A DNA stretch of 60,000 nucleotides, taken from Mesostigma viride (taxonomy: Eukaryota > Streptophyta > Mesostigmatophyceae > Mesostigmatales > Mesostigmataceae). The position numbers were made by a program, and so were the translations under genes. The stretch is from assembly GCA_009746045.1 (NCBI GenBank), contig RPFO01000003.1, forward strand, positions 690,767 to 750,766. Direction: 5' to 3'. The notes under the pieces were generated by a model, which searched no databases, was not told where the DNA came from, and worked only from the letters and a program-made list of their open reading frames with translations. Of this stretch, positions 1 to 10,299 are shown one piece after another; the first letter of the stretch is position 1; the number at the start of each line of letters is the position of its first letter.

Positions 1-99
1 AATTAATTAATAGACACGTGACTGCGTCACGTGAGCATAAGTCCTCATGCAGTGGGAGGGGAACATGGGATGGAATGGATTAATTAATTAATTATCAAC
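1..99 (-). mobile_element. LINE 3' terminal tail (minus orientation)
   Basis: This is the reverse complement of the 3' end of the APE-type LINE at 9,465-9,545. It has the same TTAATTAA-rich end, the CACGTGAC-TGC-GTCACGTG hairpin at 15-33, and the pyrimidine-rich stretch that reads as GTGGGAGGGGAACATGGG on this strand. Only the tail is visible because the window starts here. It may be the 3' end of the minus-strand ORF1 element that continues at 100-520 and 4,171-5,620. Confidence 0.7.
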
Positions 100-520
100 A
101 TCACTCCGTTGGGAGTAGATGTAGCACATAGCCTTGAGAAGGGGCATATGGCTTTTAATACATTCTAGGCTACTTCATGCAAGGGTGGGAATGTAAGCTA
201 CCCCTGCTCTAGGTGCACCAAGGCACCTGCACCCTCATGGTCTATCACGCTATGCCCGGGTAAGGGGGGAGCATGCCTGTGAGGGAGGAAGATCATCATG
301 GCTATACAAGAGCTAGGACATGGCTTCTCGACAGAGAGCATCTCTCTGCATGGCATAGCATGGCTAAATTCTTAATGCAACATCCATGGGGGTCCCATTA
401 TAGACAAAGCATGGCTAAATGTTGAAGGCATCATCCATGGGGGCCATTATGGGCGCACATGCGCGTGGGCCACATGCTAGGCTAAGCCTTACTAATCTAC
501 ACTACTGGTATATATATTCC
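100..520. repeat. Non-coding part of an older dispersed repeat, left flank of the inserted LINE
   Basis: No credible gene is seen here. Bases around 430-517 resemble 10,950-11,050: both have a CATCATC..GGGTCCCAT-like stretch, then GGCTAAG..TTACTA and TACTACTG.TATAT. The same two loci also match on the other side (4,171 onward versus 11,080 onward). The segment is therefore best read as part of one older repeat into which the element at 521-4,159 was inserted. The ATG at 419 lies in this flank, so it is probably not the natural start of the downstream ORF. Confidence 0.5.
510..520. repeat. Left target-site duplication of the RLE-type LINE
   Basis: The 11 bases ATATATATTCC occur here and again at 4,160-4,170, exactly bracketing the reverse-transcriptase element. 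The paralogous locus near 11,030-11,100 has the flanks without the element. AT-richness makes a chance match possible, but position and flanks agree. Confidence 0.6.
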
Positions 521-3500
521 CCGGGGCCAGCTGCCTCCCCGACCCCTCGGCCGCCGCCCCCGGCCTCGTTGCCGGGGCCTGGGGTGGTCGCGGGCGCGCT
601 GGCGAGTCCCCCTGGGAGGGGCGCCGGCGTTCTCGATCCCCCTCCGCTGGGGGTCTCCCCGGTGGGCACTGCCTCCTCCGTGGCCCCGGCGGGCCTGCCG
701 GGCGCTGGTCGGGTCGTGGTGCGCGCGCCTGCCGGCCCGGCTGGGGAGACGCCGCAGGCCCCACGTCCTGCCTTTGCTGGCGCCGCTCCCCGCCACTCAG
801 CGCCCGCCGACGGCCTTCACCGGTGTGCCGTGCTGCTTCCCACGGGGTCCCCGTGTGCGGGTGTGTTCCACAACCGTAACCTCCTCTGCCAGCACCTTCG
901 CGCTGTGCACCCCGATCTCGGCGCGGCGGATCTGCAGGCCATGAGCTGTTACCGGTGCCCGGAAGCTCACTGCCAGCGGGTGTACTCCATTCACGGGCGC
1001 GCTCAGCACGCGCGCGCCTGTGTTGCTCAACGGCCCCTCAACCGGCCAGCAGTCCCGGCCCCCTCCCCCCCTCCCGCCTCGGCTCCCACCGGCTCCCAGC
1101 CCCCGCCGCCCGACTACTCGGCCAGTTGGCGTTGGCTTGACACGGTTCCCTGGGATGCATGCGCCATCAACCCGACGTCTACCCTGACCGACCTCCCCCA
1201 CCGCGCGCGTAGCCTTTTCGCGCAATGTGCAATCGTTTCTCTCCGGCGCATGCACGCCGCTCCGGACGACCCGCTGGGCTTTAAACTGCACATGGTGACC
1301 CCCCGCCTGCTCCTCACCCCTCTCGGGCGTGGTGTGCGCGGCCTCCAGGGTGCGGTTATTGCCCGTTGCCGACGCTTTCTGCAGGGGGACTGGGAGGGGC
1401 TGTTTGGCGTGCCGCCCCCGCGCACGGCCCGGCTGTCGGGGGAGGTCAACTTCGAGCGGGTGGCCGCCGACGTCATCCGCCTCGTCCGCGAGGGGCAGCT
1501 CAGCCGGGCCATGACCCGCTTGGAAATGGCCAAGCTCGCCCCCGCCAATGCGGCTACCCTGGCGGCCTTGGAGGCTCTTCACCCTGCGGAGCCCGGATTC
1601 CAGCTGCCCGTGCCGGACCCCCTGCCGGCCCCCCTCCGGCTGGACCGCGACTGCTTCCTGGAGGTGATGCGTGCGGTCCCGCGGGCTTCCTCTACCGGGC
1701 CGTCGGGCTGGCGCTACGAGCACTTGGAGGTCCTGGTGGGGCATGGGGGCGAGGACATTCTCTTTGACACCCTCATTGACCTGGCGGCTGGTCGCGTTCC
1801 TCCCGCTGCGCGCGAGTGGTTAGCGGGCGCTCGCCTCCTCGCTCTGCTCAAGGGTGTCTTGCCCCCCCCGAGGGCAAGGTGCGCCCGATCGCCTGCGGTG
1901 AGGTGCTCCGCAAGCTCGTGGGCAAAGTGATCTGCCGCCAAAAGGCGCCCGAGCTCCGTGCCTTTTTCTGCCCGCCCCTCGCAGCGGGTGAGACCTCGGT
2001 GGCGGCCCAGCTGGGGGTGACGACTCCAGGCGGGGCGGATATCCTCATCCATTCGGTGCAGGCCTACCTCGAGGCCCACCCCACCCACGCTGTCGTCAAG
2101 GTCGACTGCCACAACGCGTTCAACAGTCTGTCCCGCGCCAGCATGTTTGCGGCCGTCATGGAGTCCTTCGAGGACTTGTACGCTTGGACAGCCGTGTGCT
2201 ACGGCCAGCCCGGCCAACTGGTTCACATCATGGAGGACGGCACTCGCGGCGGCCTGCTGTCGCGGTCGGGCACCCAGCAAGGGGACCCCCTGGGACCCCT
2301 GTACTTTGCCGCCCCCCTCCAGGGTTGCCTCCAAGCGGTCCATGCTGCCCACCCGGCGGTCGCTATTCAGGCCTACTTGGATGATATCTACCTTCTGGGC
2401 CCTGTGCCGGACACCACCGCGGCTCTGCTGGCACTGCAGACCGCGGTGGCCGACATCAACCTCCAGTTGACCCTTGCCAAGTGCGCGGTGTACTCGCCCC
2501 AAGGTGATTGCTCCGGCTTTCCGCCCCAGCTCTTGGGCCGGGACGAGCGCCTCCATGGGTTGGATGTCCTCGGCGTTCCGGTTGGCGACCCCGCGTTTGT
2601 CATCGATGCTCTGCGGGCCGCCCTCGAGGCACGCACTGAGGTACTGCCCTTGATTGCGCGCCTTCATGATTCGCAGACCAAGGGTCTGCTTCTGTGGTTT
2701 TGCGCTCACCCTCGCGTCGTTCACTGGCTCCGGGGCGCTCTTCCGTCTCAGGTCCGGCTGGCCGCCGAGGGCCACGACGAACGCATCCAGTCGGCCTTGG
2801 CGCAGCTGGTCCCGGGCCCCGACCTCCCGCCACATGCTATTCGCATTGCCTCCCTGCCTGCACGGATGGGTGGCTGCGGTCTGACTCGTGCCGCCCGGCT
2901 GGCCCCAGCAGCATTTTTGGGCTCCGTCGCTCAGTCGTGGGCGGAAAGCTGCCGGCTCCTGCCCCTTTTGGCAACGGCAGCGCCTGACCTCCTGGACCCC
3001 AGCAGCCCTTTGCCCTTCGTCACCGCCATCCAGGAGGCCTATGCTGAGATCCAGCAGGCCTGTTCTCCCGTCCGTGCCGCTCAGGCGGTACAGCGCCACC
3101 TCCCTCGCGGCACTCCCTCGGTCGCCTCCGTTCAATCTCCCGCCGCATTCCCTGCTCGCGTCATCGATAAACACCAGAAAACCTACGCGGGTATTCTGCA
3201 CACGGCTGATTGGATTGCTCTTTTCGCGGACCTCAACGCCCAGGGACGTGCGTGGCTGTTCTCGCTTTCCTTGCGGAGTGTGGGCTCGGCGTACCTTCGT
3301 GCTCTTCCCATGGCCCCCCCATTCGCCTTGGCTCCCAGCCACTACTCGGTGGCGCTCCGGCACCAGCTATTTGCCCCGCAGCCTCTTGTTCCGGCCGGGC
3401 GGCCTTGTGGTAGCTGTGGGCAGCCGCTGGATCCCACGGGGACTCACTACCTTGCCTGCATGGGGGGCCAACAGAATCAGAATTGGTATTTGTATTTGCA

Positions 3501-4026
3501 CACTGTCCTCCTGACGGTGGTGCTCGCCATGATTCGGTCGGTTTTCCCCCACGCGAACATCCGGTCCGAGGATGCGGATGGCGCTGCCTTCTATTCCCCC
3601 AACCACCGGCCTGACATCGTGGTGCTGGACTTTGAGGGGGGTGGCCGGCATCTGCTTATTGACGTTTCGGTGGCGCGGCCCTTGGCTCTTAGCCACGTGG
3701 CTGGGGCCTCCCTCACGGCAGGTTACACGGCGGACCGGGCGGAGCGGGCCAAGCTCCTGGCCTACGGCGACGTCGGGCACCATCGTGTGGTGCCCTTTGT
3801 CCTGGAGGAGTTTGGGGCCATGGGGCCCCTGACCTCCGCCTTCTTCAAGGAGTGTTGCCGGCTCCGGGAGGACCGGCTGGACCTGGAGGGCCAGCGGGCC
3901 CCATGGTCGGCGCGGACCTGGACGTCATATTGGCGTCAGCGCTTGTCGGTGGCGCTGACTCGGGCCATGGCTGACATCATGCTCCGCCGTACGCGGGCTG
4001 ATTTTGCGGTGCAGCAGGGCTATTAG
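521..4026 (+). pseudogene. RT-endonuclease polyprotein of the RLE-type LINE (one frameshift)
   Basis: The protein reverse-transcribes the element RNA at a nicked target. In order: Cys/His fingers near nt 800-1,020 (including a C..C..H..C pattern around YRCPEAHCQRVYS); an RT entry motif KVRPIACGEVLRKLVGK near 1,878; RT motif A VKVDCHNAFN near 2,095; motif B GTQQGDPLGPLYF near 2,270; and motif C AYLDDIYLL near 2,371. C-terminal to this is CGSCGQPL..THYLAC (nt 3,405-3,460), then RPDIVV with LLIDVS 12-14 residues later (nt 3,607-3,680), the PD-(D/E)XK-like pair of RLE nucleases. The frame shifts within a run of eight C near 1,862-1,869, so the ORF is broken or the base count there is wrong. The C-terminal part reads through to TAG at 4,024. 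YLDD instead of YADD is a normal variant. Confidence 0.8.
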
Positions 4027-4139
4027 GTTCCTCCCGTTAGGCGTTTCCATTGGTCTTATCGTAGTATAGAGCTTTGACATGGCTCTGTATATAGGTTTAT
4101 AGCTGGGCGTTTGCTTTGGTTTGAGTGATTTCACTCTGC

Positions 4140-4144
4140 TGTAA
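4140..4144 (+). terminator. TGTAA polyadenylation signal of the RLE-type LINE
   Basis: TGTAA, the usual chlorophyte poly(A) signal, lies about 115 bases after the stop and about 15 bases before the element end. Confidence 0.45.
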
Positions 4145-4159
4145 GTAATTATATTTTTA

Positions 4160-4170
4160 ATATATATTCC
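4160..4170. repeat. Right target-site duplication of the RLE-type LINE
   Basis: Second copy of the 11-base ATATATATTCC found at 510-520. After it the sequence resumes the older ORF1-bearing repeat. Confidence 0.6.
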
Positions 4171-5620
4171 TAGTCTGAGGTGGCAGGAGGGGGCTGCCAG
4201 GGCTTGTGGTCAACGTGGATGACCGCCCCCCTCCAGTATACCGGCTTCCCCCTTGCGCTCTGCCGGAGCTGAAGGTAGGTCGGCCATAGCTCGCGTCGCC
4301 GTTGTTGCTGGGCCAGGGTCAAGTCGTCGTCCAGCGTGAAGCGAGTCTCTGAGAGCTTCTTGCGGCATTTAAGGAACGCCATGCAGCTTGTCCGCCATGT
4401 ACTTAAAGGTGAGGAGCACGGGTGCCGGGCCAGCCTTCCCCCGCGCGCGGGGGAGGCGGACAGCCGACATGTCCAGCTCACCAGTGAGTAACATGGTGGG
4501 GGCAAGAATGGCGCGCTTAAATGCCTCAAGAAGGCTCGTGGAGGTCTCACCTGCCTGCTGGTCGAAGTGCTTGACGATGACATTGTGGCTGCGCCGGGCG
4601 ATGTCGGCTTCCTCGCGAAGGTCGAGGGCTTGTTGCTTGAGTTGTGCCGAGATGGTGGAGGTGGTGGAGGTGGTGTGCTGCTTAAGCAAGTCCGCCCAGG
4701 TGGAGGGAGCATCGCCGGCCGGGCCAGCAGGAGCCGGCTGGGCGGCGATGTCCTTCACCGCCTGGGCGGTGAGGCCGGCGGTGTCATGCAAGCTCTCAAG
4801 GGCGTTGGCGGTGCATGGCTTGAAGGCGGTGGTCGAGGTCGAGGAGCTGGGCTTTGATGTCGGCAGTGGAGGCGGAAATGGCAGTGGAGGTGGAGGCGGC
4901 GGCGGTGGGAATGTGAGGAAGTTCAGCAGTCAGCGTGCCGCCGATTGCTGCTATGTCGGCAGCAAGGGGGGTCACGTGCTGCTGAAAGGCTTCCGTGAGG
5001 ATGGAACGGAATGCGGGCTGGGCGGAGATGGATGGAGCCCAGATCTCGCCGTCAGACTTCTGGAGAAGAGAGTTGAGGACGGCGTGTTGGAGTTGGGGGC
5101 GGGGACACCCGAACATCTGGCTGATGTTGTGCCAGCGTCGGCCGTCGGTGACGAGGAGGCGTCCAGTGGCGTGGAGATGGAGGCACAGGTCGTAAAGCGA
5201 GGCGTAGTCCCCGAAGAAGATGTGATGCATAGCATCACTCGGAGAAATGGTGGTCCAGTCGTAATCATCGACCTGGAAAGGTTGGGGCCGAAAGCGCGGT
5301 TCCGAGAAGCGTGTTTCCGCCCAGCGTGGCCCTCCAGTTTTGTCGGCGGGGCGGGCGCGTTTAGGGTCAGGCGATGCCGATGGCGAGGCATTGAGGCCGG
5401 GAGGTTGCTGGGTGACCACCAGTGCACGACTAGTGTCACCGCTGCCTGCCAGATCTGGCGAAGCGGCAGCCTCAGCTGCCGCATTGTCGAAGGCGAGCGC
5501 ATCCGCCAAACTGCGTTGCCGCGGCGTCGACGGGCGTTTGCTCGTCATATATTGCGTTTTAGAAATTATATCAGCATGTGCGTCTTAGAAAGACGAAGCG
5601 ATAGTGATATTCACGACTAA
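4171..5620 (-). pseudogene. LINE ORF1-like protein (minus strand, two frameshifts)
   Basis: Reading right to left, the protein starts with MTSKRPSTPRQRSL at 5,548. It continues for about 250 residues to near 4,796, shifts frame into a segment containing TWADLLKQHTTSTTS, and shifts again near 4,380 into LSETRFTLDDDLT..AQQQRRRELWPTY..GKPVYWRGAVIHVDH (shown in pieces). The AQQ-RRxELWP...YWRG block is familiar to me from the C-termini of algal LINE ORF1 proteins; that is memory, not a search. The copy at 11,085-11,505 lacks the four-base insertion that breaks this one near 4,378 (ADKLLFLKCRK there). No RT follows it on this strand, so the host repeat appears to carry ORF1 only. Proposed role: RNA-binding chaperone of retrotransposition. 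Confidence 0.6.
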
Positions 5621-5691
5621 ATTCGGTGCTCAAACGTGAAAGTTATGAGCTCCGACAGCCATGGCTACCTCGTGGCTCGTGGCTCGTAGGG

Positions 5692-6053
5692 CATGGAATG
5701 GATGGTATAAGCTATCTAGGTCCTAGTTACAGGGGTGTGGGCACCGCGGCCCGAATCGCTATGAATGCCATACTTGGTCACACGCGGAGCCCCCACAGGC
5801 TTGGGGGTGGTCTCCTTCATCACTACTTGCCATCTATACTTGCGCACCATCTGCCTCCATATTACAGACAAGCCAGGAGGCTGCCCGGGGGTGAGCCCGT
5901 CACGTCTAGTGTAGCACATGTCCATGCCGAGTCTATCACGAAAAGTCCACGGGTGGCGGCCCTGCCGCACGCGGCCTGGGGCACGCCAGGTGAGGACATA
6001 TCGCCCAGACTGGGCGGGCTTGGTGCCAGCTAGTCTATCTGATGTATCTACCT
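5692..6053 (-). mobile_element. LINE 3'-end fragment, inverted
   Basis: This is the reverse complement of 9,107-9,475: the last about 110 codons of the LINE RT plus the start of the 3' UTR. On the minus strand it reads GLSVIWRQMVRKYRWQVVM, nearly the same as the longer copy. It is truncated at both ends and joins the plus-oriented fragment at 6,113 through about 60 bases of unrelated AT-rich DNA. Confidence 0.75.
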
Positions 6054-6112
6054 GATCGTCTGCATATCATGCCCCAACCATATATAGTCACTAGGGGGAT
6101 ATTATCCTCATC

Positions 6113-6282
6113 TGATCTTCGCAAGGATAGATGGCAAGTAGTAATGAAGGAGACCACCGAGACCACCCCCAAGTCTGTGGGGGCTCCGCATGTGACCCAG
6201 TCTGGCATTCATAGCGATTCGGGCCGTGGTGCCCACAACCCTGCAACTAGGAACTAGATAGCTAGCATCATCCACTCCATCG
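6113..6282 (+). mobile_element. Short LINE 3'-end fragment directly upstream of a longer LINE
   Basis: Matches 9,320-9,475 in plus orientation: GGATAGATGGCAAGTAGT..., the CCCCCAAG..TGTGGGGGC pair and the end of the ORF. It stops at CATCCACTCCATC and the APE domain of the next copy begins at once, so two copies lie head to tail with no spacer. Confidence 0.65.
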
Positions 6283-9200
6283 ACTGTCAGTGCCATCGAG
6301 TCTCCAATCTTATTGGTTTTTGCATCGACAATAATATCGCCATCCTGGGAATCCAAGAACACAGGCGCACTGCATCGGCCCGCGGATCAACTGCCCTTGT
6401 TGCTGACGACATCGACGGCTGGCGGTTCTACTACGGAGGCGGCGACGGCACCGGGAACGGGGGCGTCGGTCTCCTCTGCTCCCCGCTCGCCGTACGCCAC
6501 ATGGGCGAACCCCAGCTGGTCAACGCTCGCCTCCTCGTGGCCACTTTTCATTCGATGGAGGGCCACTCGACCTACGCCCTGACGGTGGGCGTTGGTTACG
6601 CACCCCACTCCGGCCACCCAGAACAAGACCGCAAGGACTTCTTTGCAGCGCTGGAGAACCTGGCGAACGGCATCCCTGGTCGCAACTACCTCGCTCTGCT
6701 GCTGGACGCCAACGCCACGCTACCACCGGGTACTGGCGGATGTCAGCACGCCCCCAACGGTACGGTCTCCAATGCCAACACTGAACTTTTTGCTGATTTG
6801 CTTACGACATGCGATTTGGTCACTGCCAACACTCGCTTTCCACATAGTCCAGATGCTTTGGTCACACACACCTCGCCAACTGGCACTGAACGCTGCATTG
6901 ACTATATGTTGTAATGCGCAAGCGTCATCAAGGATCTGTACTAGCTGCTCGCTCGCATGTGATCCCCCTGGTGCGCTCCGATCATCGCATCGTCACCGCC
7001 CGCATCCGCCTGCGATTCCCCTCGCCCTTTCGTAAGCACGTGGCACCACCTGATTTGCGCACACTTCAGTTGCTCGAGAAATCTGACGACGCTCTGGAGG
7101 ACTTCCCTGAAAAACGCGCCCACAAGCGCGCCGCAGAGGCGTTCGTCGACGCGTTGGACATCCCGGCCAGCCACGCCCAGCTGTTCGCTGCCAGCCCGGC
7201 ATCGGCCCTTCGGCACCTCGCTGACAAGCTGCCCGCGGCCGGGGCCCTACTGCCCCCCGCCGCCCGCCCCGCTTCACCAGCCTGCACCGGCTCCCCGCCG
7301 TCATCCAGGCCCGGCAAGCCCTGCGCGACAACAGCGACCCCGCCCGCTACGCCCGCCTCAAAGCCGATTACCACTCGGCCATCCGGCAGGCGACCAAGGA
7401 GCAGGAGGACCTTCATGTCCGCGAGTACTTCGCCCACCTCAAGGACCAGCACGGCAAGTACGCCTGGACCCGCCTGCGTCACGCCCAACGGCCCGCCGGC
7501 GGCGCGCAGCCGGCGCCGCGGACGCTCTCTGGCTCACCGCAGCAGCAGCTCGACCAGTGGTATTCCTCCCAGTCCCGGCTGCTCGGCGCCCCCCCGCCGC
7601 CTCCGCCGCTTGGCCCTCTGGCGGCCGCACGCCTGGCAGTAGCACCTGCGGACGTCCCTGCGCCGCCCACGCCGCCCGCCGCTGAGCAGGACTACACGTA
7701 CCCAGCCCTGACGGAACCCCTGGCCGACCCCAACGAGCTCCCGCCGTTCACCGAGCTCGAGCTGAGCACCGCCGCCAAGCAACTCCGCTTCTATGCCGCC
7801 GTTGGACCTGACCAGCTCCCAGCCCCGGTGATTAAGTTGACGGCGCTCACGGGGTTCCTGCTTGACGTCTGCAACCGGATGTCCGGATCCTGCTTGCCGA
7901 CGCGCCGCCGATTCCTGAGTGGCAGCACAGCTACCGTATTATGCTGTACAAAAACAAAGGTTCCCCTGACGACCCCGCCAACTACAGAGAAGTGTGCATC
8001 CAGAGCGCCGCACTTAAGTTGTTCATGCGCATGATCCTCAACCGCCTTCGTTCTGCTCTCGACTGTCACCTTGGGGAAAGTCAAATGGGCTTCCGTCCTG
8101 GGCGCAACACCGTCCTGGCCATCTTCGTCGCGCGTCGCCTCTTCGAGGAAATCGCTCTCCTGCAACCTGGTGAGTTTCCCGCAATCCTGATCTTCGTCGA
8201 CTTCATCAAGGCTTTTGATTCTGTCCTCTGGGACGCTCTATGGGCTGTACTTGCTCGCGCTCGCGTCCCCACTCCCCTGATTACCGTCATCCGCACGCTG
8301 TATGAGGGGTCGACCACTTCGGTGCGCACTCAACACGGCATTACCCCACCATGCCCACTGCAGACCGGCGTCTGGCAGGGTTGCGTCCTGTCGCCGTACC
8401 TGTTTATTATTGTAGTGGATTATGTTATGCGCCAGGCACGTGCTCGCTTTGCTAGCATTGCAGGCCGTGCCCCTGGCCTAGCGATCACGAACGAGCTTGG
8501 GGAAGGGGGGCCGACTAACAAGCAGAATTTACTAGCTGACCTCATTTATGCCGACGACATCACGCTCATCGAGAAGCCGGAGTCTGCCCAACTTTGGCTG
8601 GACTGCCTGGCGCTCGAGGCTCGGGCGGTTGGTCTAGAAATCAGCCCCAAAACGGAGGCCCTGGCCCTCGGCATGGCAGGGCCCCCACCCACACTCCGCC
8701 TCTTAGACGATGCGGAGGTCAACTACCCTCCTTCAGGCCGCTTCAAGCTGCTCGGCAGTTGGCTTCCCGACTGCGAGGACGACATGACGACACGGATCGG
8801 CATGGCGTGGGCGCACCTCCATGACCACCGCCGCTGGTGGAGCAACCCCGCCCTACCCCGGATCGTCAAGCGTGACCTCTTCAAGGTCGTCATTCTGACG
8901 ATCCTGACCTACGGCGCCGAGACGTGGACACTGACGCAGGAGCTGGAGCAACGACTCGACGGCGCCGTCACCAAGATGCTGCGCCAGGCCCTTAACATCC
9001 CCTTTGGTTTGCACATTAGTAATGAGGATTTGTACGCTGATTTGCCCTATGTTTCCCACATTATTAGGCACAGGCGCCTGGGCCTAGCCGGGCACCTGGC
9101 CCGCACAGATCAGGTAGATACATCAGATAGACTAGCTGGCACCAAGCCCGCCCAGCCTGGGCGATATGTCCTCACCTGGCGTGCCCCCGGCCGCGCGCGG

Positions 9201-9449
9201 CAGGGCCGCCACCCGTGGACTTTTCGTGATAGACTCGGCATGGACATGTGCTACACTAGACGTGACGGGCTCACCCCCGGGCAGCCTCCTGGTTTGTCTG
9301 TAATATGGAGGCAGATGGTGCGCAAGGATAGATGGCAAGTAGTGATGAAGGAGACCACCCCCAAGCCTGTGGGGGCTCCGCGTGTGACCAAGTATGGCAT
9401 TCATAGCGATTCGGGCCGCGGTGCCCACACCCCTGTAACTAGGACCTAG
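6283..9449 (+). pseudogene. LINE ORF2: AP endonuclease plus reverse transcriptase, frameshifted
   Basis: The endonuclease nicks target DNA and the RT copies element RNA there. Visible motifs: ILGIQEHRR (catalytic Glu) near 6,337; LLLDANATLPPGTGG near 6,700; SDHRIV (catalytic Asp-His pair) near 6,977. RT motif A is LIFVDFIKAFDSVLWDAL near 8,190, motif B GVWQGCVLSPYLF near 8,365 and motif C LIYADDITLI at 8,541-8,570. The C-terminal segment has ILTYGAETWTLT and RHRRLGLAGHLARTDQV. The frame changes near 6,912, near 7,250 (a C-rich run) and near 7,890, each easily explained by a one-base indel. From 7,941 the frame is intact for 502 codons to TAG at 9,447. All RT catalytic residues remain, but the gene as written cannot make one protein. 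Confidence 0.85.
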
Positions 9450-9504
9450 ATAGCTTATACCATCCATTCCATCCCATGTTCCCCTCCCACTGAGGACTTA
9501 TGCT

Positions 9505-9523
9505 CACGTGACGCAGTCACGTG
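9505..9523. repeat. Conserved LINE 3' UTR hairpin
   Basis: CACGTGAC, a three-base loop, then GTCACGTG: a perfect 8-bp stem. The same hairpin appears at 15-33 and 10,250-10,268, and in decayed form near 9,610, 39,290, 42,075, 44,110, 44,310, 44,390, 44,770 and 45,110. Its preservation beside a poorly conserved tail suggests it is the RT recognition structure (inference). Confidence 0.7.
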
Positions 9524-9545
9524 TATCTTAATTAATTAATTAATT

Positions 9546-9640
9546 AATTAATCCACTCCATCCCATGTTCCCCTCCCGGCCCCTGAGGACTTATGCTCAT
9601 GTGATGCAGTCACGTGTACATCAATCAATTACTTCATTCA
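9546..9640 (+). mobile_element. Solo LINE tail copy
   Basis: A second copy of the 3' UTR end alone (CCACTCCATCCCATGTTCCC to a hairpin with one changed arm, then ATCAATCAATT). It is the shortest 5'-truncated insertion visible in this cluster. Confidence 0.6.
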
Positions 9641-9659
9641 TTAACTAATGGGTTGGCCT

Positions 9660-10290
9660 ATGCCGGATTCACGTTTGGCTGGACTGCCTGGCGCTCGAGG
9701 CCCGGGCGGTTGGTCTAGAAGATGCTGCGCAAGTCCCCTTTGGTTTGCACATTAGTAATGAGGATTTGTACGCTAATTTGCCCTATGTTTCCCACATTCT
9801 TAGGCACAGGCGCCTGGGCCTAGCCGGGCACCTGGCCCGCACAGATCAGGTAGACACATCAGATAGACTAGCTGGCGCCAAGCCTGCCCAGCCTGGGCGT
9901 TATGTCCTCACCTGGCGTGCCCCAGGCCGCGCGCGGCAGGGCCGCCACCCGTAGACTTTTCGTGATAGACTCGGCATGGACATGTGCTACCCTAGACGTG
10001 ACGGGCTCACACCCGGGCAGCCTCCTGGTTTGTCTGTAATATGGAGGCAGATGGTACACAAGGATAGATGGCAAGTAGTGATGAAGGAGACCACCCCCAA
10101 GTCTGTGGGGGCTCCGCGTGTGATGTACCGCGTATGGCATTCATAGCGATTCGGGCCGTGGTGCCCACACCCCTGTAACTAGGACCTATATTAATTAGCT
10201 TACATCATCCATTCCATCCCATGTTCCCCTCCCACTGAGGACTTATTCTCACGTGACGCAGTCACGTGTATCTTAATCAATTAATTAAGT
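9660..10290 (+). mobile_element. Internally deleted LINE copy
   Basis: It begins with bases matching 8,594-8,640 (TTTGGCTGGACTGCCTGGCG) and jumps at about 9,720 to bases matching 8,973 onward. About 330 bases of RT are therefore missing. The rest follows the 9.0-9.5 kb copy to the tail, with hairpin at 10,250-10,268. A TAG interrupts the frame near 9,952. It is non-functional. Confidence 0.75.
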
Positions 10291-10299
10291 ACTTTTAAG

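Larger units (their letters stand above)
521..4159 (+). mobile_element. Non-LTR retrotransposon with restriction-like endonuclease, 5'-truncated
   Basis: The element is bounded by an 11-bp direct repeat (510-520 and 4,160-4,170). It carries one long RT ORF and a short 3' UTR ending in an AT-rich tail. The reading frame is already open at the left edge with no early Met, as expected for a 5'-truncated copy made by target-primed reverse transcription. N-terminal zinc fingers, a central RT and a C-terminal CCHC plus PD..D nuclease put it with RLE-encoding LINEs (R2/NeSL/CRE-like groups). The exact clade cannot be settled without a tree. Confidence 0.7.
6283..9545 (+). mobile_element. APE-type LINE, nearly complete ORF2 with 3' tail
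   Basis: The unit holds an endonuclease/exonuclease/phosphatase (APE) domain, a reverse transcriptase and a C-terminal region. It ends in a 3' UTR with CCATCCCATGTTCCCCTCCC, a hairpin at 9,505-9,523 and a TTAATTAA-type tail. Fragments of the same family recur at 1-99, 5,692-6,282, 9,546-10,290, 41,606-42,105 and 42,871-44,400. It is the youngest-looking and longest copy in the window but has several frameshifts. No ORF1 precedes it. Confidence 0.8.

Noticed and set aside
5692-6282. Twin-priming inversion of a single LINE insertion
   Set aside because: The inverted piece contains the 3' end itself, whereas twin priming inverts the 5' part; two separate insertions fit better.
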